From: CAVYWD01 sp963772225
Lineage (GTDB): Bacteria; Myxococcota; Myxococcia; Myxococcales; UBA5297
Reading direction: 5' to 3'
DNA length: 64,000 nt
Assembly: GCA_963772225.1 (NCBI GenBank)
Contig: CAVYWD010000009.1
Coordinates: 62,001-126,000, forward strand
Below the pieces are notes generated by a model, which saw nothing but the letters and a program-made list of their open reading frames with translations, did not search any database and was not told the origin of the DNA. Made by a program: the position numbers and the translations under genes. Positions 1-9,417 of this stretch are shown piece by piece (positions within the stretch are counted from its first letter, which is position 1; every line of letters starts with the position of its first letter).

Positions 1-435
1 CGGCTTCTCCTGGCCTCCGGGTCCGGCCGAAACCGGGTGGGCCGCGCCGATGTTCGTCGCCGGTGCCATGGACGCGACGTGCGCCGCCAGGGTGATGAAG
101 ACGCCGGCCGAGCCCGCGCGGGAGCCCGAGGGGCCGATCCAGACGACGATGGGAATGGAGGCCGCGAGCTCCGCCTTCACGATTTCCCGAGTGGACTCGA
201 GCATCCCTCCCGGGGTGTCGACGCGGACGACGAGCGCCGAGAAGCCCTTCTGCTCGGCGAGGTGAATGGCCCGGACCAGGTAGTCGGCGCTGCCCGGATT
301 GACCGAGCCGTCGAGATCGGCGAGCGCAACCGCCCTGCCGCCCGCAGGCGACGGGGCGCGCTGAGAGCCGGCCGCGCGGGCGAACCCTGCGGCGAGGACC
401 GCGGCGGCTAAGAGAAGCTTTGCCCGTCGACTCAC
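1..435 (-). CDS. NfeD/ClpP-like membrane serine protease, C-terminally truncated by the window edge
   Basis: The 145 visible residues start at a GTG (433-435) and open with a signal peptide (MSRRAKLLLAAAVLAAGF). A ClpP/crotonase-fold domain follows, with VRVDTPGGMLEST and GSAGVFITLAAHVA and then the phrase NIGAAHPV. In the NfeD-type protease family the serine of the (G)SAG motif is the nucleophile and a downstream lysine is the partner. The lysine and the C-terminal NfeD membrane/OB part lie beyond base 1. Such proteases act in the envelope and usually cleave C-terminal hydrophobic segments of partner proteins such as stomatins. The gene lies 36 bases downstream of the uracil-DNA glycosylase on the same strand. 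The family assignment is firm. The substrate is unknown. Confidence 0.85.
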   Translation of the reverse strand, partial: MSRRAKLLLAAAVLAAGFARAAGSQRAPSPAGGRAVALADLDGSVNPGSADYLVRAIHLAEQKGFSALVVRVDTPGGMLESTREIVKAELAASIPIVVWIGPSGSRAGSAGVFITLAAHVASMAPATNIGAAHPVSAGPGGQEKP

Positions 436-471
436 GAGAGGCCTTTCGGCGGTTTGCCCCCCCAAGCGATT

Positions 472-1446
472 CTAATCGCCCTTCTTGGCGGCCGCCGGGG
501 TCTTCCCGAAGCGCATCATGACCTGCTGCAGGTCGAGCCACGCCTTCTTCTTCTCCTCGGGGCTGCGCAGGAGATAGGCGGGGTGGAACGTGGGCATCAG
601 CGGCACGCCGCAGTACTCACGCCAATTGCCGCGCAGCCGCGAGATGGCGGTCGACTCCCTCAGGAGCGTCTGAGCGGCGAACTTCCCGAGCGCCACGATG
701 ACTTTGGGCGATAGGCTCGAAAGCTGCTCCCGCAAGAACGGCTCGCAGGCTTCGATTTCGTCGGGCTCGGGGTTGCGGTTGTTCGGCGGCCGGCACTTGA
801 CGACGTTGCAGATATAGACGTCGCTTCGGTCGAAGCCCATGGCCTCGATCATCTTGGTCAGGAGCTGCCCCGCCCGGCCGACGAAGGGGACCCCTTGATT
901 GTCCTCCTCTTCGCCGGGGCCTTCGCCCACGAAGACCAGCTCCGCCTTCGGGTTGCCGACGCCGAAGACGAGCTTCTTGCGGCCCGGTCCGAGCTTGCAG
1001 CGGCGGCAGTCGCCGATGTCCGCGCGGATCACATCGAGCGGCCGCGCCTGCCCAAGGGAAGTGGGCGCCGGGGCGAGCGCCGGGGCGGCCGACGCTGAAG
1101 CGCCCGGCCGCTTCGCCTCGGCTGCGAGCGAGACGGCGATCGCGTTCTTCGGAAGGAGGTTTCGACTCGTCTCAGGAGCGGGCGGCGGCGCGGAAGCGGC
1201 CGGCCGCGAAACCGAGGCGAGGGCTGAGGCCGAACCGGACCCTCTGGCTGCCTCGGCGACCGCCGCCCTCACCACGGCCCGGAGCGAAGCTCCGGGGGCG
1301 CTCGGCGCCTGGGGTGCAGCCTTGGTCGCGGGCGCCGCCGGACGCGGAGGAGCCGCGACCTCGCGCACCCCGCTCTCGCGCAGCCACTCCAGGTGGCCGG
1401 CCAGGTCCCGGGCGACGGCGACGAGCTCCTCGCGCACAGAAGGCAT
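472..1446 (-). CDS. Uracil-DNA glycosylase, family 4 (Fe-S)
   Basis: A 324-residue protein that removes uracil from DNA at the start of base-excision repair. The first ~125 residues are a low-complexity Ala/Pro-rich extension. The catalytic domain follows, with CRRCKLGPGRKK, the GEGPGEEED motif A, CNVVKCRPPNNRNPEPDEIE plus a further Cys, and motif B HPAYLLRSPEEKKK. The four cysteines have the spacing of the [4Fe-4S] cluster of family 4 enzymes, whose bacterial homologues often have a similar unconserved N-terminal extension. The gene lies 83 bases downstream of secF on the same strand, so it may be co-transcribed with the Sec genes. No strong ribosome-binding site precedes the ATG. Confidence 0.92.
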   Translation of the reverse strand: MPSVREELVAVARDLAGHLEWLRESGVREVAAPPRPAAPATKAAPQAPSAPGASLRAVVRAAVAEAARGSGSASALASVSRPAASAPPPAPETSRNLLPKNAIAVSLAAEAKRPGASASAAPALAPAPTSLGQARPLDVIRADIGDCRRCKLGPGRKKLVFGVGNPKAELVFVGEGPGEEEDNQGVPFVGRAGQLLTKMIEAMGFDRSDVYICNVVKCRPPNNRNPEPDEIEACEPFLREQLSSLSPKVIVALGKFAAQTLLRESTAISRLRGNWREYCGVPLMPTFHPAYLLRSPEEKKKAWLDLQQVMMRFGKTPAAAKKGD

Positions 1447-1528
1447 CGAGTTTCCGAAATGGGACAGCGGGTTCTTTTGTGCCGCGCGGTCCGCTCCGCC
1501 TGCCGCAAGGCGATGCCGCCGTCAGAGG

Positions 1529-2708
1529 CTAGACGGCCTTCGCCTTGACCGCTCCGGCCTGCGGGTGGCTAGGGTGCTTTCCCGAGAGCTCCTCCAGCCA
1601 GATGGTCACCGGGCTCGCGATGTAGATGGACGAGTAGGTGCCCGTCACGATGCCCACCAGCATGGCGGCGGCGAAGTCCCAGAATCTGCCCGACGCCGAA
1701 AATGAGCAGGCCGATGAGCGAGAGCGCCGTGGCGAACGAGGTGAGGATGGTGCGCGCCAGCGTCTCGTTCAGCGAGAGGTTGATGAGGTGCGGCAGGTTC
1801 AGGCCCTTCTTCTTGGCCATGTTCTCGCGGATCCGGTCGTAGATGACGATGGTGTCGTTCACCGAGTAGCCGACGATGGTCAGGAGCACGGCGACCGAGG
1901 TCAGGTTGAACTCGCGCCGGCTCACCACGAAATACCCGAGCACCACGATGATGTCGTGGAACATGGCGATGACCGCGCCGGGCGCGAAGCGCGTGTCAAA
2001 CCGGAAGGCGACGTAGACGAGGATGGCGATGGCCGCGTAGAGGACCGAGAGGATGCCGCGATTGCGCAGCTGCTGGCCGACCTGCGGGCCGACGAACTCG
2101 ATGCGCCGGATTTCGGACTTGGGGGCCGAGCCCTTGGCCGCGGCATCGATGAGCGCCGCTTTCACGTGGTCCGCGATGCCGCTGGTGATGACGGTGTAGC
2201 CGCCCTGCACCGGCCGCACGCCCTCGTCCGGCGAGACCGAGACGCCGGCCGACGAGAGCACCTGCTTGATGTCGCTGGCGGGCGGAGGCGGGGCTTTCCT
2301 GAAGCGAACCTCGATCTTGTCGCCGAGGTCGGGGTTGAAGTCGAAGCTGAGGAGGTCTTGCCCGAACTTGGCCTTGAACGCCTGCTCGGCCCTCGCCGCC
2401 TCCTCCGGGCCCAGGAGCGCGAAGCGCCGGACGTGGATGAGGAAGCTGTGCTCTTCGGGCGCGCCAACCACCTGGACCGAGGCGTCCTTGAAGCCGGCCG
2501 TCTCCATGATCTTGCGGACGGTGTCGGCGTGCGCGCTCTCGTCGAACTTGACCTCGATCTCCGCGCCGCCGGCGAAGTCGACGCCCCAGTTCAGCGACCA
2601 CACGGCCACCGCGACCAGAATGGCCAGGTTGATGACGATGGAGCCGGCAATAAAGTACTTCTTATAGCCGATGAAGTTGATGTTGAGGTTGTGCGGAATC
2701 AGCTCCAT
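1529..2708 (-). CDS. secF: Protein translocase subunit SecF, with an apparent frameshift
   Basis: An inner-membrane RND-type subunit that, with SecD, uses the proton gradient to assist Sec-dependent export. The N-terminus has a membrane helix and WSLNWGVDFAGGAEIEVKF. The periplasmic domain is followed by the typical five-helix block (VGYSVNDTIVIYDRIRENM, ETLARTILTSFATALSL). After FGVGQIL the frame breaks near 1680-1684. The expected C-terminus, DFAAAMLVGIVTGTYSSIYI followed by ASPVTIWLEEL, continues in another frame to a TAG at 1529-1531. Read straight on, the frame gives a non-SecF tail ending near 1569. Repair gives about 393 residues, normal for the family. AGGAGA six bases upstream supports the ATG. 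A sequencing or assembly indel is more likely than a real mutation because secF should be needed. Confidence 0.93.
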
Positions 2709-2753
2709 AAAGCCTCTCCTTGGGCTGCCGGGCTCTTTCGGGGCGGCGAACGG

Positions 2754-4601
2754 CTAGACCGAGATCTTGTGCCAGCCGCGGCCGAGCACGAGCCAGTCCA
2801 TGATGGCCCGGGTCACCACGATGGACGTGTAGAGCGACGCGACGATGCCGATGATCAGCATGACGGCGAACCCGCGCACCGGGCCCGAGCCGTACTGCAA
2901 GAGCACGAAGCCGGCGATGAGCGTCGTCACGTGCGAGTCGAAGATGGTCCAGAAGGCCCGGCCGTAGCCGGCCTCCAGCGCCGCCCGCATGGTCTTTCCG
3001 TTCCGCAGCTCTTCGCGGATGCGCTCGTTGATGAGCACGTTGGCGTCCACCGCGATGCCGAGCGTCAGCACGAAGCCGGCGATGCCGGGCAAGGTCAACG
3101 TGGCATTGAACGCCGACATCGCCGCCAGGTTCAAGATGCCGTTGAGCACCAGCGCCACGTTCGCCACCATGCCGGTGGTGCCGTAGTAGAACGCCATGAA
3201 GAGGACGACCAGCGCGAGCCCCAGCATGACCGCGTAGCCGCCCTTGCGGATGAGCTCGGGGCCCAGCGAGGCGCCCACCGTGCGCTCCTCGGCGATGGTC
3301 ACCGGCGCCGGCAGCGCGCCGGCCTTCAGCACCAGCGCCAGCTCGTTGGCCTCCTGGACCAGCTCCTGGTAGGGCCGCAAGCCGCCCAGCGTGATCTGCG
3401 CGTTGCCGCCGGCGATCCGCTGCTGGATGACCGGCGCCGAGTTGACGGTCTTGTCGAGGATGATGGCGAACCGGTGGAGCACGTTGGCGCCGGTCACCTC
3501 GGCGAAGAGATTGGCGCCAGTCGGGTCGAAGGACAGCGAGACGTAGGGCTTGCCGCCGGCGCCCTGGCTCTGGTCCTGGAGCGCGCGGGCGTCGACGATG
3601 GTGTCGCCGGTAATCGCCGGCATGCACTCGCTGGGCGCGGGCGCCGCGGGGTCGACGTGCGCTGGCTCGTTGGCGCACTTGAGCAGGTAGGTGCGGAAGG
3701 CCTCGCAGGTGTTCGCCTTGGCCTTGGAGGGGATGCACTCGTAGCCGATTTCCCGGTAGGCCGGCGGCTTGTTCTGGGCGAAGAACGCCTCGAGCGTCTT
3801 GCGCCCGGTGTCGCCCGTGGCCTTCAGGTATGGCGAGCTGACCACCGCGCCGCCCGGTCCGCCGTAGCGGTCGAACTCGAGGGTCACGCCCTCGGGCAGC
3901 TTGTCCTTGAGCCCCGGGAGGTAGCTCAAGTCGTCGTCGTCGACGACCTTGAATTCGAGCTGGGCGGTGGTGCCGATGAGCTTCTTGGCCGCGCCAGGGT
4001 CCTTGAAGCCGGGGAGCTGCACTAGGATGGCGTTGTCGCCGCGCTTGGCGATGATGGGCTCGGTGACGCCCCATCGGTTGACGCGGTTGGTGATGACCTT
4101 CTTGGCCTGCTCGACCGCGTCCTCCTTGTACTTCTTGAGCGCCTGATCTTGGTAGCCGAGGAAGAAGCTGTTCCCCTGCTCGCCCGCCGAGATCATGTCC
4201 TGGAAGTAGTCGACGGCTTGGGGCCTGAAGCGGTCGAGCTCGGCCTTGTCCTCGTCAGAGACGCGAACCTTGAGGCCCTCGCCCACCGCCGTGACCCCGT
4301 TCAGGCCCTTCTCCTTGGCCCAAGCGGCAATCTGGTCGGCGCGGCGTGCGACCTTGCCTTTGAGCGCGGTGTCGGTGTCCACGCCGAGCACGAGGTGGAT
4401 GCCGCCCTGGAGATCGAGGCCGAGATTGAGCTTCGTCTTCTGGCCAGGCGCCCACTTCGGCAGGACCGACTCGAGCTTCTCGGGCTGGTTTCTTTCGTCG
4501 GGCGGAAGGCGGAAATAGAAAATGCTGGGCACGAGCAACCACGCGGCAAACAGCGCCACCGAGGCGATAAGGCCCACCTTCCAATAGAAAACGCGATCCA
4601 T
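2754..4601 (-). CDS. secD: Protein translocase subunit SecD
   Basis: A 615-residue inner-membrane subunit of the SecDF accessory complex. It begins with one membrane helix (VFYWKVGLIASVALFAAWLL) followed by LNLGLDLQGGIHLVLGVD, the hallmark D1 motif. A large periplasmic P1 domain is followed by helices containing LTLGIAVDANVLINERIREE, the conserved TM4 motif. The family's usual length is 500-620 residues, so it is full length. GGGGAG precedes the ATG. It sits 45 bases upstream of secF and 108 bases downstream of yajC, the usual yajC-secD-secF order. Confidence 0.97.
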   Translation of the reverse strand: MDRVFYWKVGLIASVALFAAWLLVPSIFYFRLPPDERNQPEKLESVLPKWAPGQKTKLNLGLDLQGGIHLVLGVDTDTALKGKVARRADQIAAWAKEKGLNGVTAVGEGLKVRVSDEDKAELDRFRPQAVDYFQDMISAGEQGNSFFLGYQDQALKKYKEDAVEQAKKVITNRVNRWGVTEPIIAKRGDNAILVQLPGFKDPGAAKKLIGTTAQLEFKVVDDDDLSYLPGLKDKLPEGVTLEFDRYGGPGGAVVSSPYLKATGDTGRKTLEAFFAQNKPPAYREIGYECIPSKAKANTCEAFRTYLLKCANEPAHVDPAAPAPSECMPAITGDTIVDARALQDQSQGAGGKPYVSLSFDPTGANLFAEVTGANVLHRFAIILDKTVNSAPVIQQRIAGGNAQITLGGLRPYQELVQEANELALVLKAGALPAPVTIAEERTVGASLGPELIRKGGYAVMLGLALVVLFMAFYYGTTGMVANVALVLNGILNLAAMSAFNATLTLPGIAGFVLTLGIAVDANVLINERIREELRNGKTMRAALEAGYGRAFWTIFDSHVTTLIAGFVLLQYGSGPVRGFAVMLIIGIVASLYTSIVVTRAIMDWLVLGRGWHKISV

Positions 4602-4709
4602 CGAACTCCCCTTAGGACTCGAAGGGACGCCTCGCCCGTATCTGGAACGAGCGCGAGCGAGGTCACTCCAAGGGCGCTTGGAGCCTCAAGAACGCCCGAA
4701 GGCGGACTT

Positions 4710-5141
4710 CTACTTCTCTTTTTCCTTTTCGCCCTTACCTTCCGGGCGGGCCTCCGCCGGCTTCGGCTCCTCGTCCATCAGGCCCTCGGGCGCCTTGCTG
4801 GCCACTGCGCTGGGCAGGATTCGCAGCTTCACGTCGCGGCCGGCCTCGACCACCAGGAACTTGTCGGCGACCGTGTGGATGCGGGCCACCATGCCCCCGG
4901 TCGTGACGATGACCTCGCCCTTCTTCAGAGACGAGAGCATCGTCCGGTGCTCCTTGGCCTGCTTCTGCTGCGGCCGCCAGAGCATCAGGTAGAAGATAAC
5001 GCCCATGACGACCAGGAAGCCCAGCGTGCTGACCATGCTCTGCCCCCCGCCGGCCGCCTGAGCGGAAAAGCCTTCGAGGGCATGACGGGCGAGCTCGCGA
5101 GCATCGGCTGCGGCTAGGACTGCGAAGGGGAACACGGGCAT
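4710..5141 (-). CDS. yajC: Sec translocase accessory subunit YajC
   Basis: A small membrane protein of the SecDF-YajC complex. It has one strong transmembrane helix (TLGFLVVMGVIFYLMLW) followed by RPQQKQAKEHRTMLSSLKKG and VIVTTGGMVARI, the standard YajC signature, and ends in a charged tail. The family is usually 85-115 residues. This one is 143, with about 35 extra N-terminal residues. The Shine-Dalgarno AAGGAGG lies only two bases from the ATG but eight from an in-frame GTG two codons later (5133-5135), which may be the true start. It is the first gene of the yajC-secD-secF run. Confidence 0.95.
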   Translation of the reverse strand: MPVFPFAVLAAADARELARHALEGFSAQAAGGGQSMVSTLGFLVVMGVIFYLMLWRPQQKQAKEHRTMLSSLKKGEVIVTTGGMVARIHTVADKFLVVEAGRDVKLRILPSAVASKAPEGLMDEEPKPAEARPEGKGEKEKEK

Positions 5142-5355
5142 TGCCTCCTTCTACGAAGGGCGCCCTTCTAGCAGATGCGCACGCTCGTCCGCAACGAAAA
5201 TACCGAGAGCCTTTTCGCGAGGTTGTGACGTCGCGGCGACGGCTCGGAGGCTCGCGGCAGACCGGGCGCTCGGGCGAGCGGCAAATCGATGCCCCGCTCT
5301 GGGGCTTCGAATGGCACAATCTCGACCTCTGGTGCCGGCGCGCGCCGTCCCTCTT

Positions 5356-5478
5356 TAGTCCCTTCGCGAGGAGCTCTTGCGCAGGACGGCATGGACTTCA
5401 TGCTCCAGACCCAGGCCCCAGGAGCTGCAGTACCCGGAGCCTGGGGTCTGGAGCCTCGTTGGTTCCGGCTCGGCCGGA
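5356..5478. repeat. Dispersed palindromic repeat, copy 1
   Basis: This noncoding stretch shares a recognisable order of blocks with 12292-12408. Both have tagtcccttcg, then ctcttg(c/t)gcagg, an inverted repeat around gcctggggtctggagcc, and a final ggctccggctc-gccgg-like block. In this copy gctccagacccaggc (from about 5401) pairs with gcctggggtctggagc, giving a long stem with one bulge. It lies just upstream of the dehydrogenase at 5495. Its function is unknown. It could be a transcript end, a REP-like element or a small RNA. The rest of 5142-5355 shows nothing recognisable. Confidence 0.6.
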
Positions 5479-5494
5479 TTTAGGAGTAGCTCGC

Positions 5495-6523
5495 ATGAGA
5501 GCCGTCGTCATTCGGGGCCACGGAGGCCCCGACAAGCTCGAGCTGGCGGACCTGCCGGACCCGACCCCCAAGGCCAACGAAGTGCGCCTGCGCGTCAAGG
5601 CCTGCGCTCTCAACCACCTGGACATCTGGGTTCGCGAAGGCTGGCCGGGGCTCAAGCTCGCCTTCCCCCACATCCCCGGCAGCGACGTCGCGGGCGTGGT
5701 GGATGCGGTCGGCGCGGACGTGAAGGACGTGGAGATAGGCTCGCCGGCGCTCGTCTCGCCGGGCCTCTCGTGCGGCGCCTGCCACGCATGCCTCACCGGG
5801 CGCGACAACTACTGCCGCAAGTACAGCATTCTCGGCGAGGACGTCTCGGGCGGCTACGCCGAGCTCCTGTGCGTGCCTCGGCAGAACCTGCTGCCCATGC
5901 CGCAGGGCCTCTCCTTCGAGCTCGCCGCGTGCATCCCGCTCGTGTTCGAGACGGCTTGGGAGATGCTCGTTCGCCGCGCCGCACTCTCGGCGTCGGAGAC
6001 GGTGCTCGTCCATGCGGCCGGCAGCGGCGTGGGCAGCGCCGCGGTGCAGATCGCCAAAGTCCTGGGCGCCCGGGTCATCGCCACCGCCGGCAGCGACGAG
6101 AAGCTGGAGCGGGCCCGCGCGCTCGGCGCCGACGAGACCATCAATTACGAGAGGGCCGACTTCCTGGCCGAGGTGAAGCGCCTCACCGGGAAGCGCGGCG
6201 TCGACGTGGTGTTCGAGCACACCGGCGCGCGCACCTTCGAGAAGAGCGTCGCCGCGCTCTCCGTCGGGGGCCGCCTCATCACCTGCGGCGCGACCACCGG
6301 CTACGAGGCGAAGCTCGACATCCGCACGCTGTTCTGGCGGCGCATCTCGCTCTTGGGCTCCACCATGGGGAGCAAGGGCGACCTCTTCACCATTTTGAGG
6401 CTGGTCAACGAAGGCAAGCTCAAGCCCGTGCTCGACCGCGTGATGCCCCTCGACCAAGCGCGCGCCGCCCAGGACCTCCTTCACAACCGGTCCCAGTTCG
6501 GGAAGGTGGTGCTCGCGCCTTGA
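5495..6523 (+). CDS. Zinc-type alcohol dehydrogenase/quinone oxidoreductase (MDR superfamily)
   Basis: A 342-residue NAD(P)H-dependent oxidoreductase. The N-terminal GroES-like domain holds ACALNHLDIWVREGWPG and a structural-zinc cluster CGACHACLTGRDNYC with four cysteines. The Rossmann domain has HAAGSGVGSAAVQIAK for the dinucleotide, then FEHTGARTFEKSVAALSVGG. The substrate cannot be told from sequence. Members of this subgroup are variously annotated as alcohol dehydrogenases or quinone reductases. AGGAG at 5482-5486 sets the ATG at 5495, although the frame is open much further upstream. The next gene, ilvE, is 128 bases away and co-directional. Confidence 0.9.
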   Translation: MRAVVIRGHGGPDKLELADLPDPTPKANEVRLRVKACALNHLDIWVREGWPGLKLAFPHIPGSDVAGVVDAVGADVKDVEIGSPALVSPGLSCGACHACLTGRDNYCRKYSILGEDVSGGYAELLCVPRQNLLPMPQGLSFELAACIPLVFETAWEMLVRRAALSASETVLVHAAGSGVGSAAVQIAKVLGARVIATAGSDEKLERARALGADETINYERADFLAEVKRLTGKRGVDVVFEHTGARTFEKSVAALSVGGRLITCGATTGYEAKLDIRTLFWRRISLLGSTMGSKGDLFTILRLVNEGKLKPVLDRVMPLDQARAAQDLLHNRSQFGKVVLAP

Positions 6524-6651
6524 ACGCGGCTTGACACCCTTTTCCCAGGGGGGCAGTTTACGAAACGACGGTTGCCTGGTCGCCCTCGCCTTCGGTTTTC
6601 CCAAGGCCAGCGCCGGGCGCCATGCCCCCCTCCGGAGAGGTTCACCGCACC

Positions 6652-7599
6652 ATGGCCGATTCGTCGAGCAGCACCAGCGCGCAAGTCGCGAAGACCGAGA
6701 AGATCTGGCTGGACGGCACGCTGGTCCCCTGGGACGCGGCGCAGGTCCACGTCATGACGCTGGGGCTCCACTACGGCATCGGGGTCTTCGAGGGCATCCG
6801 CGCCTACAAGTGCGCCGACGGGCGCTCCGCCGTCTTCCGGCTCCGCGAGCACGTGCAGCGGCTCCTCCAGTCGGCGCAGATTCTGCTGATGGAAGTGCCC
6901 TACTCCGAGGCGCAGCTGTCGGAGGCCATCAAGGAGCTGATGCGCGCGAACAAGCTCGGCCAAGGCTACATCCGGCCCATCCTCTTCATGGGCGAGGGGG
7001 CCATGGGCCTGGGAGCGATCAACCCCATTCGCACGGCGATCATGGCGTGGGACTGGGGCAGCTACCTCGGCGAGGAGGGCATGAAGCACGGCATCCGCGC
7101 CAAGGTCAGCAGCTTCACGCGCCTGCACCCCAACGTCAGCATGGTGCGCGGCAAGATCACCGGCCAGTACGTGAATTCGGTTTTGGCCAAGCGCGAGGCC
7201 AAGCTCGCGGGCTACGACGAGGCCATCCTGCTCGACTCCAACGGGCTCGTGGCCGAGGCCACGGGTGAGAACATCTTCCTGGCCCGAGGCGGCGTCGTCT
7301 ACACGCCCCCGCTCTCGTCGCCCATCCTCGAGGGCATCACCCGCTCGAGCCTCCTCCAGCTCCTCCGCGACCTGAAGGTCGAGGTTCGCGAGATGACCTT
7401 CACGCGCGACATGCTCTACACCGCCGACGAGGTCTTCCTCTGCGGCACCGCGGCCGAGGTGACTCCGGTGCGAGAGGTGGACAATCGCAAGGTGGGCGCG
7501 GGGACCGCCGGGCCCATCGCCCGGGAAGTGCAGGAGACGTTCCTGAAAGCGGTTCGCGGCGAGGACTCGCGCTACAGCGAGTGGCTCGCACACTACTAG
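6652..7599 (+). CDS. ilvE: Branched-chain amino acid aminotransferase
   Basis: A 315-residue PLP-dependent class IV aminotransferase that interconverts valine, leucine and isoleucine with their 2-oxo acids in the cytosol. Seen in order: IWLDGTLVPWDAAQVHVMTL, HYGIGVFEGIRAY, the lysine in MVRGKITGQYVNS that would hold PLP, EATGENIFLARGG, LEGITRSSLLQLL and ADEVFLCGTAAEVTPV. These are the standard IlvE blocks at the usual spacing. The ATG at 6652 places the first conserved block about 18 residues in. GGAGAGG lies about 11 bases upstream. An upstream in-frame ATG at 6622 is less likely. Confidence 0.95.
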   Translation: MADSSSSTSAQVAKTEKIWLDGTLVPWDAAQVHVMTLGLHYGIGVFEGIRAYKCADGRSAVFRLREHVQRLLQSAQILLMEVPYSEAQLSEAIKELMRANKLGQGYIRPILFMGEGAMGLGAINPIRTAIMAWDWGSYLGEEGMKHGIRAKVSSFTRLHPNVSMVRGKITGQYVNSVLAKREAKLAGYDEAILLDSNGLVAEATGENIFLARGGVVYTPPLSSPILEGITRSSLLQLLRDLKVEVREMTFTRDMLYTADEVFLCGTAAEVTPVREVDNRKVGAGTAGPIAREVQETFLKAVRGEDSRYSEWLAHY

Positions 7600-7690
7600 C
7601 CCGAGCCCAGAAAGAACCTCTCGCTCCGGGCGAGTTGGGTTCCCGCGACGGGCTCGCCGGCGCCGGCGGGAACCGTGACGAATGTGCCCT

Positions 7691-7747
7691 TCCCCATTCA
7701 ATCCCTCCCCGCGAGCGCCGCGAACGGGAAGGGGTTGGGGGGTGAGG
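7691..7747. repeat. REP-like CCCTCCCCGC...GGGAAGGGG element, divergent copy
   Basis: A GC-rich inverted repeat (ccctccccgcgagcg then cgggaaggggttggggggtgagg) in the gap between ilvE and the AAA+ ATPase. It shares the ttggggggtgagg tail with the copy at 35150-35196 and is related to 25723-25759. Similar palindromes occur between genes in many GC-rich proteobacterial genomes. All three copies here are intergenic. Confidence 0.6.
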
Positions 7748-7788
7748 CAAAAGCGTGACATGGTGTGCGCCTCCTTTAAGGTGCCCCC

Positions 7789-9105
7789 GTGACCGACAAT
7801 CTCTTCAACCTCGAAAATCCGCGCATCCTCGATATCGCGCCGCTGGAGCCCAAGTCCCTGGAGGAGTCCGGGCTGTCGCTCCATTTCTTGGCGGAGATCG
7901 TCACCAAGTTTCTTTATTACCGCGGCTTGGCCTCGGGCGTGGAGGTCGCCAAGGAGCTCCGCCTACCGTGGAGCGGCGTCATCGAGCGGGTCATCGATTT
8001 CGTGGCCGCGGAGAAGCAGGTCGACCTGCGGGGCGGAAAAGGCTTCGCTCGCGCCACCGTCGACTTCGTCCTCACCGAGAAGGGCCGCGAATACGCCCGC
8101 GACGCCATCGAGCGCTCCACCTACGTGGGGCCAGCGCCGGTGCCCATCGAGCAGTACAACGCGCTCATCACCCGCCAGACCGCCGAGAACCCCGTCGTCT
8201 CGCGGCAAGATCTGGAGATGGCGCTCAGCCACCTGGTCGTCGACCGGTCCATCATGGACCGCCTCGGTCCGGCCGTGAACTCGTCGCGCTCGCTGTTCTT
8301 GTACGGCCCGCCAGGCAACGGCAAGACCTCGCTGGCCGAGGCGGTCTCGGCGATGCTCGGCGGCGAAGCCTTCATCCCCCACTGCCTGGAGATCGACGGG
8401 CAGGTCATCAAGGTCTTCGACGCGCTCAACCACACGCCGGTCGACCTGGAAATCCCTCCAGGCGCCGACGGCAAGCGGCGCTCCTTCGAGCTCGACCGGC
8501 GCTGGCAGCTCTGCCGGCGTCCCGCGGTCATCGTCGGCGGAGAGCTGACGATGGAGACTCTGGACCTGGTGTACTCGGATACGGCCCGGTTCTACGAGGC
8601 GCCATTTCAAGTCAAGGCGAATGGCGGCATGCTCCTCATCGACGACTTTGGCCGCCAGAAGGTCCACCCCACCGACCTGCTCAACCGGTGGATCGTCCCG
8701 CTCGAGAAGCGGGTCGACTTTCTCACGCTCCACACCGGCAAGAAATTCGAGATCCCGTTCGACCAGCTGATCGTCTTTTCCACCAACCTCGACCCCAAGG
8801 AGCTCGTCGACGAGGCCTTTCTCCGGCGAATCAAATACAAGATCGAGGTGGGCAACCCGTCGGAGCCGCAGTTCCGGGAGATCTTCAAGCGGCTCTGCGA
8901 AGCGTCGCGAATTCCCTATGTCGACCAGGCGGTCACCTATCTCCTGGAGAAGCATTACAAACCGCGAAGCATGTCCCTGAGGGCGTGCCATCCGCGCGAC
9001 ATCATCGGGCTCATCCAGGATTCCGCCCGCTACCGCCAGATGCCACCTGCGCTGTCCAAGGAGCTCCTGGACCAGGCCTGCGGGGTCTTCTTCGTCGACC
9101 TGTAG
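7789..9105 (+). CDS. AAA+ ATPase with N-terminal winged-helix-like region
   Basis: A 438-residue cytosolic ATPase. The first ~125 residues look like a helical/winged-helix domain (HFLAEIVTKFLYYRGLASG, ELRLPWSGVIERVIDFV). Walker A is GPPGNGKTS near residues 173-181. Walker B is GGMLLIDDFGRQ, sensor 1 is IVFSTNLDP and an arginine-finger region is FLRRIKYKIEVG. Proteins of this build recur in myxobacteria and cyanobacteria as uncharacterised ATP-binding proteins. I do not know its partner. The start is GTG (7789-7791), just downstream of the repeat at 7691. The gene stands alone, with gaps of 190 and 312 bases on its two sides. Confidence 0.85.
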   Translation: MTDNLFNLENPRILDIAPLEPKSLEESGLSLHFLAEIVTKFLYYRGLASGVEVAKELRLPWSGVIERVIDFVAAEKQVDLRGGKGFARATVDFVLTEKGREYARDAIERSTYVGPAPVPIEQYNALITRQTAENPVVSRQDLEMALSHLVVDRSIMDRLGPAVNSSRSLFLYGPPGNGKTSLAEAVSAMLGGEAFIPHCLEIDGQVIKVFDALNHTPVDLEIPPGADGKRRSFELDRRWQLCRRPAVIVGGELTMETLDLVYSDTARFYEAPFQVKANGGMLLIDDFGRQKVHPTDLLNRWIVPLEKRVDFLTLHTGKKFEIPFDQLIVFSTNLDPKELVDEAFLRRIKYKIEVGNPSEPQFREIFKRLCEASRIPYVDQAVTYLLEKHYKPRSMSLRACHPRDIIGLIQDSARYRQMPPALSKELLDQACGVFFVDL

Positions 9106-9290
9106 CTTTCCGGGCGTGTCCAGCCTGACCCAGTCCCCGAGCCCCAGGCGCCTCCCATCGCCGCTTCGGCGGCGCACCGGGCCGTTCTCGCACAGGAGAT
9201 TTCCTCAGGTTTTCCCTCTCCTTTCCACACCTTGTCCCCAGCCTCGGCGCTCCGCCCGTCGAGCGAAGCCGCCGTTCGCGGGCGAAGGGC

Positions 9291-9319
9291 TTGACATCGC
9301 CTTTGAAAACGAGTAGTCT
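9291..9319 (+). promoter_or_regulatory. Putative sigma-70-type promoter upstream of the Fic-like gene
   Basis: TTGACA (9291-9296) and TAGTCT (9314-9319) are separated by 17 bases, in an AT-richer patch about 100 bases upstream of the ATG at 9418. The -35 is perfect and the -10 matches four of six. The rest of the 9106-9417 gap shows nothing else recognisable. Confidence 0.45.
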
Positions 9320-9417
9320 TTTCAGGCAATTAGAAGCTCTCGGCCGAACGGCAAGGGGTCGGCCGGCATCGCCGCGGGGCCGGCCGAGCTCTTCGGCATC
9401 ACACCGGAGCGCCACGG

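Noticed and set aside
1529..2708. Programmed frameshifting in secF, ileS or the kinase
   Set aside because: No slippery heptamer with a downstream structure is seen. The breaks sit at different places in unrelated genes, most are repaired by one base and several lie in short homopolymers, fitting sequence error.
1638..4025. Very long open frames antisense to secD/secF and elsewhere (for example opposite the cellulase repeats)
   Set aside because: They mirror third-position GC of real genes, give Arg/His/Asp-rich protein without motifs, and overlap well-identified genes.
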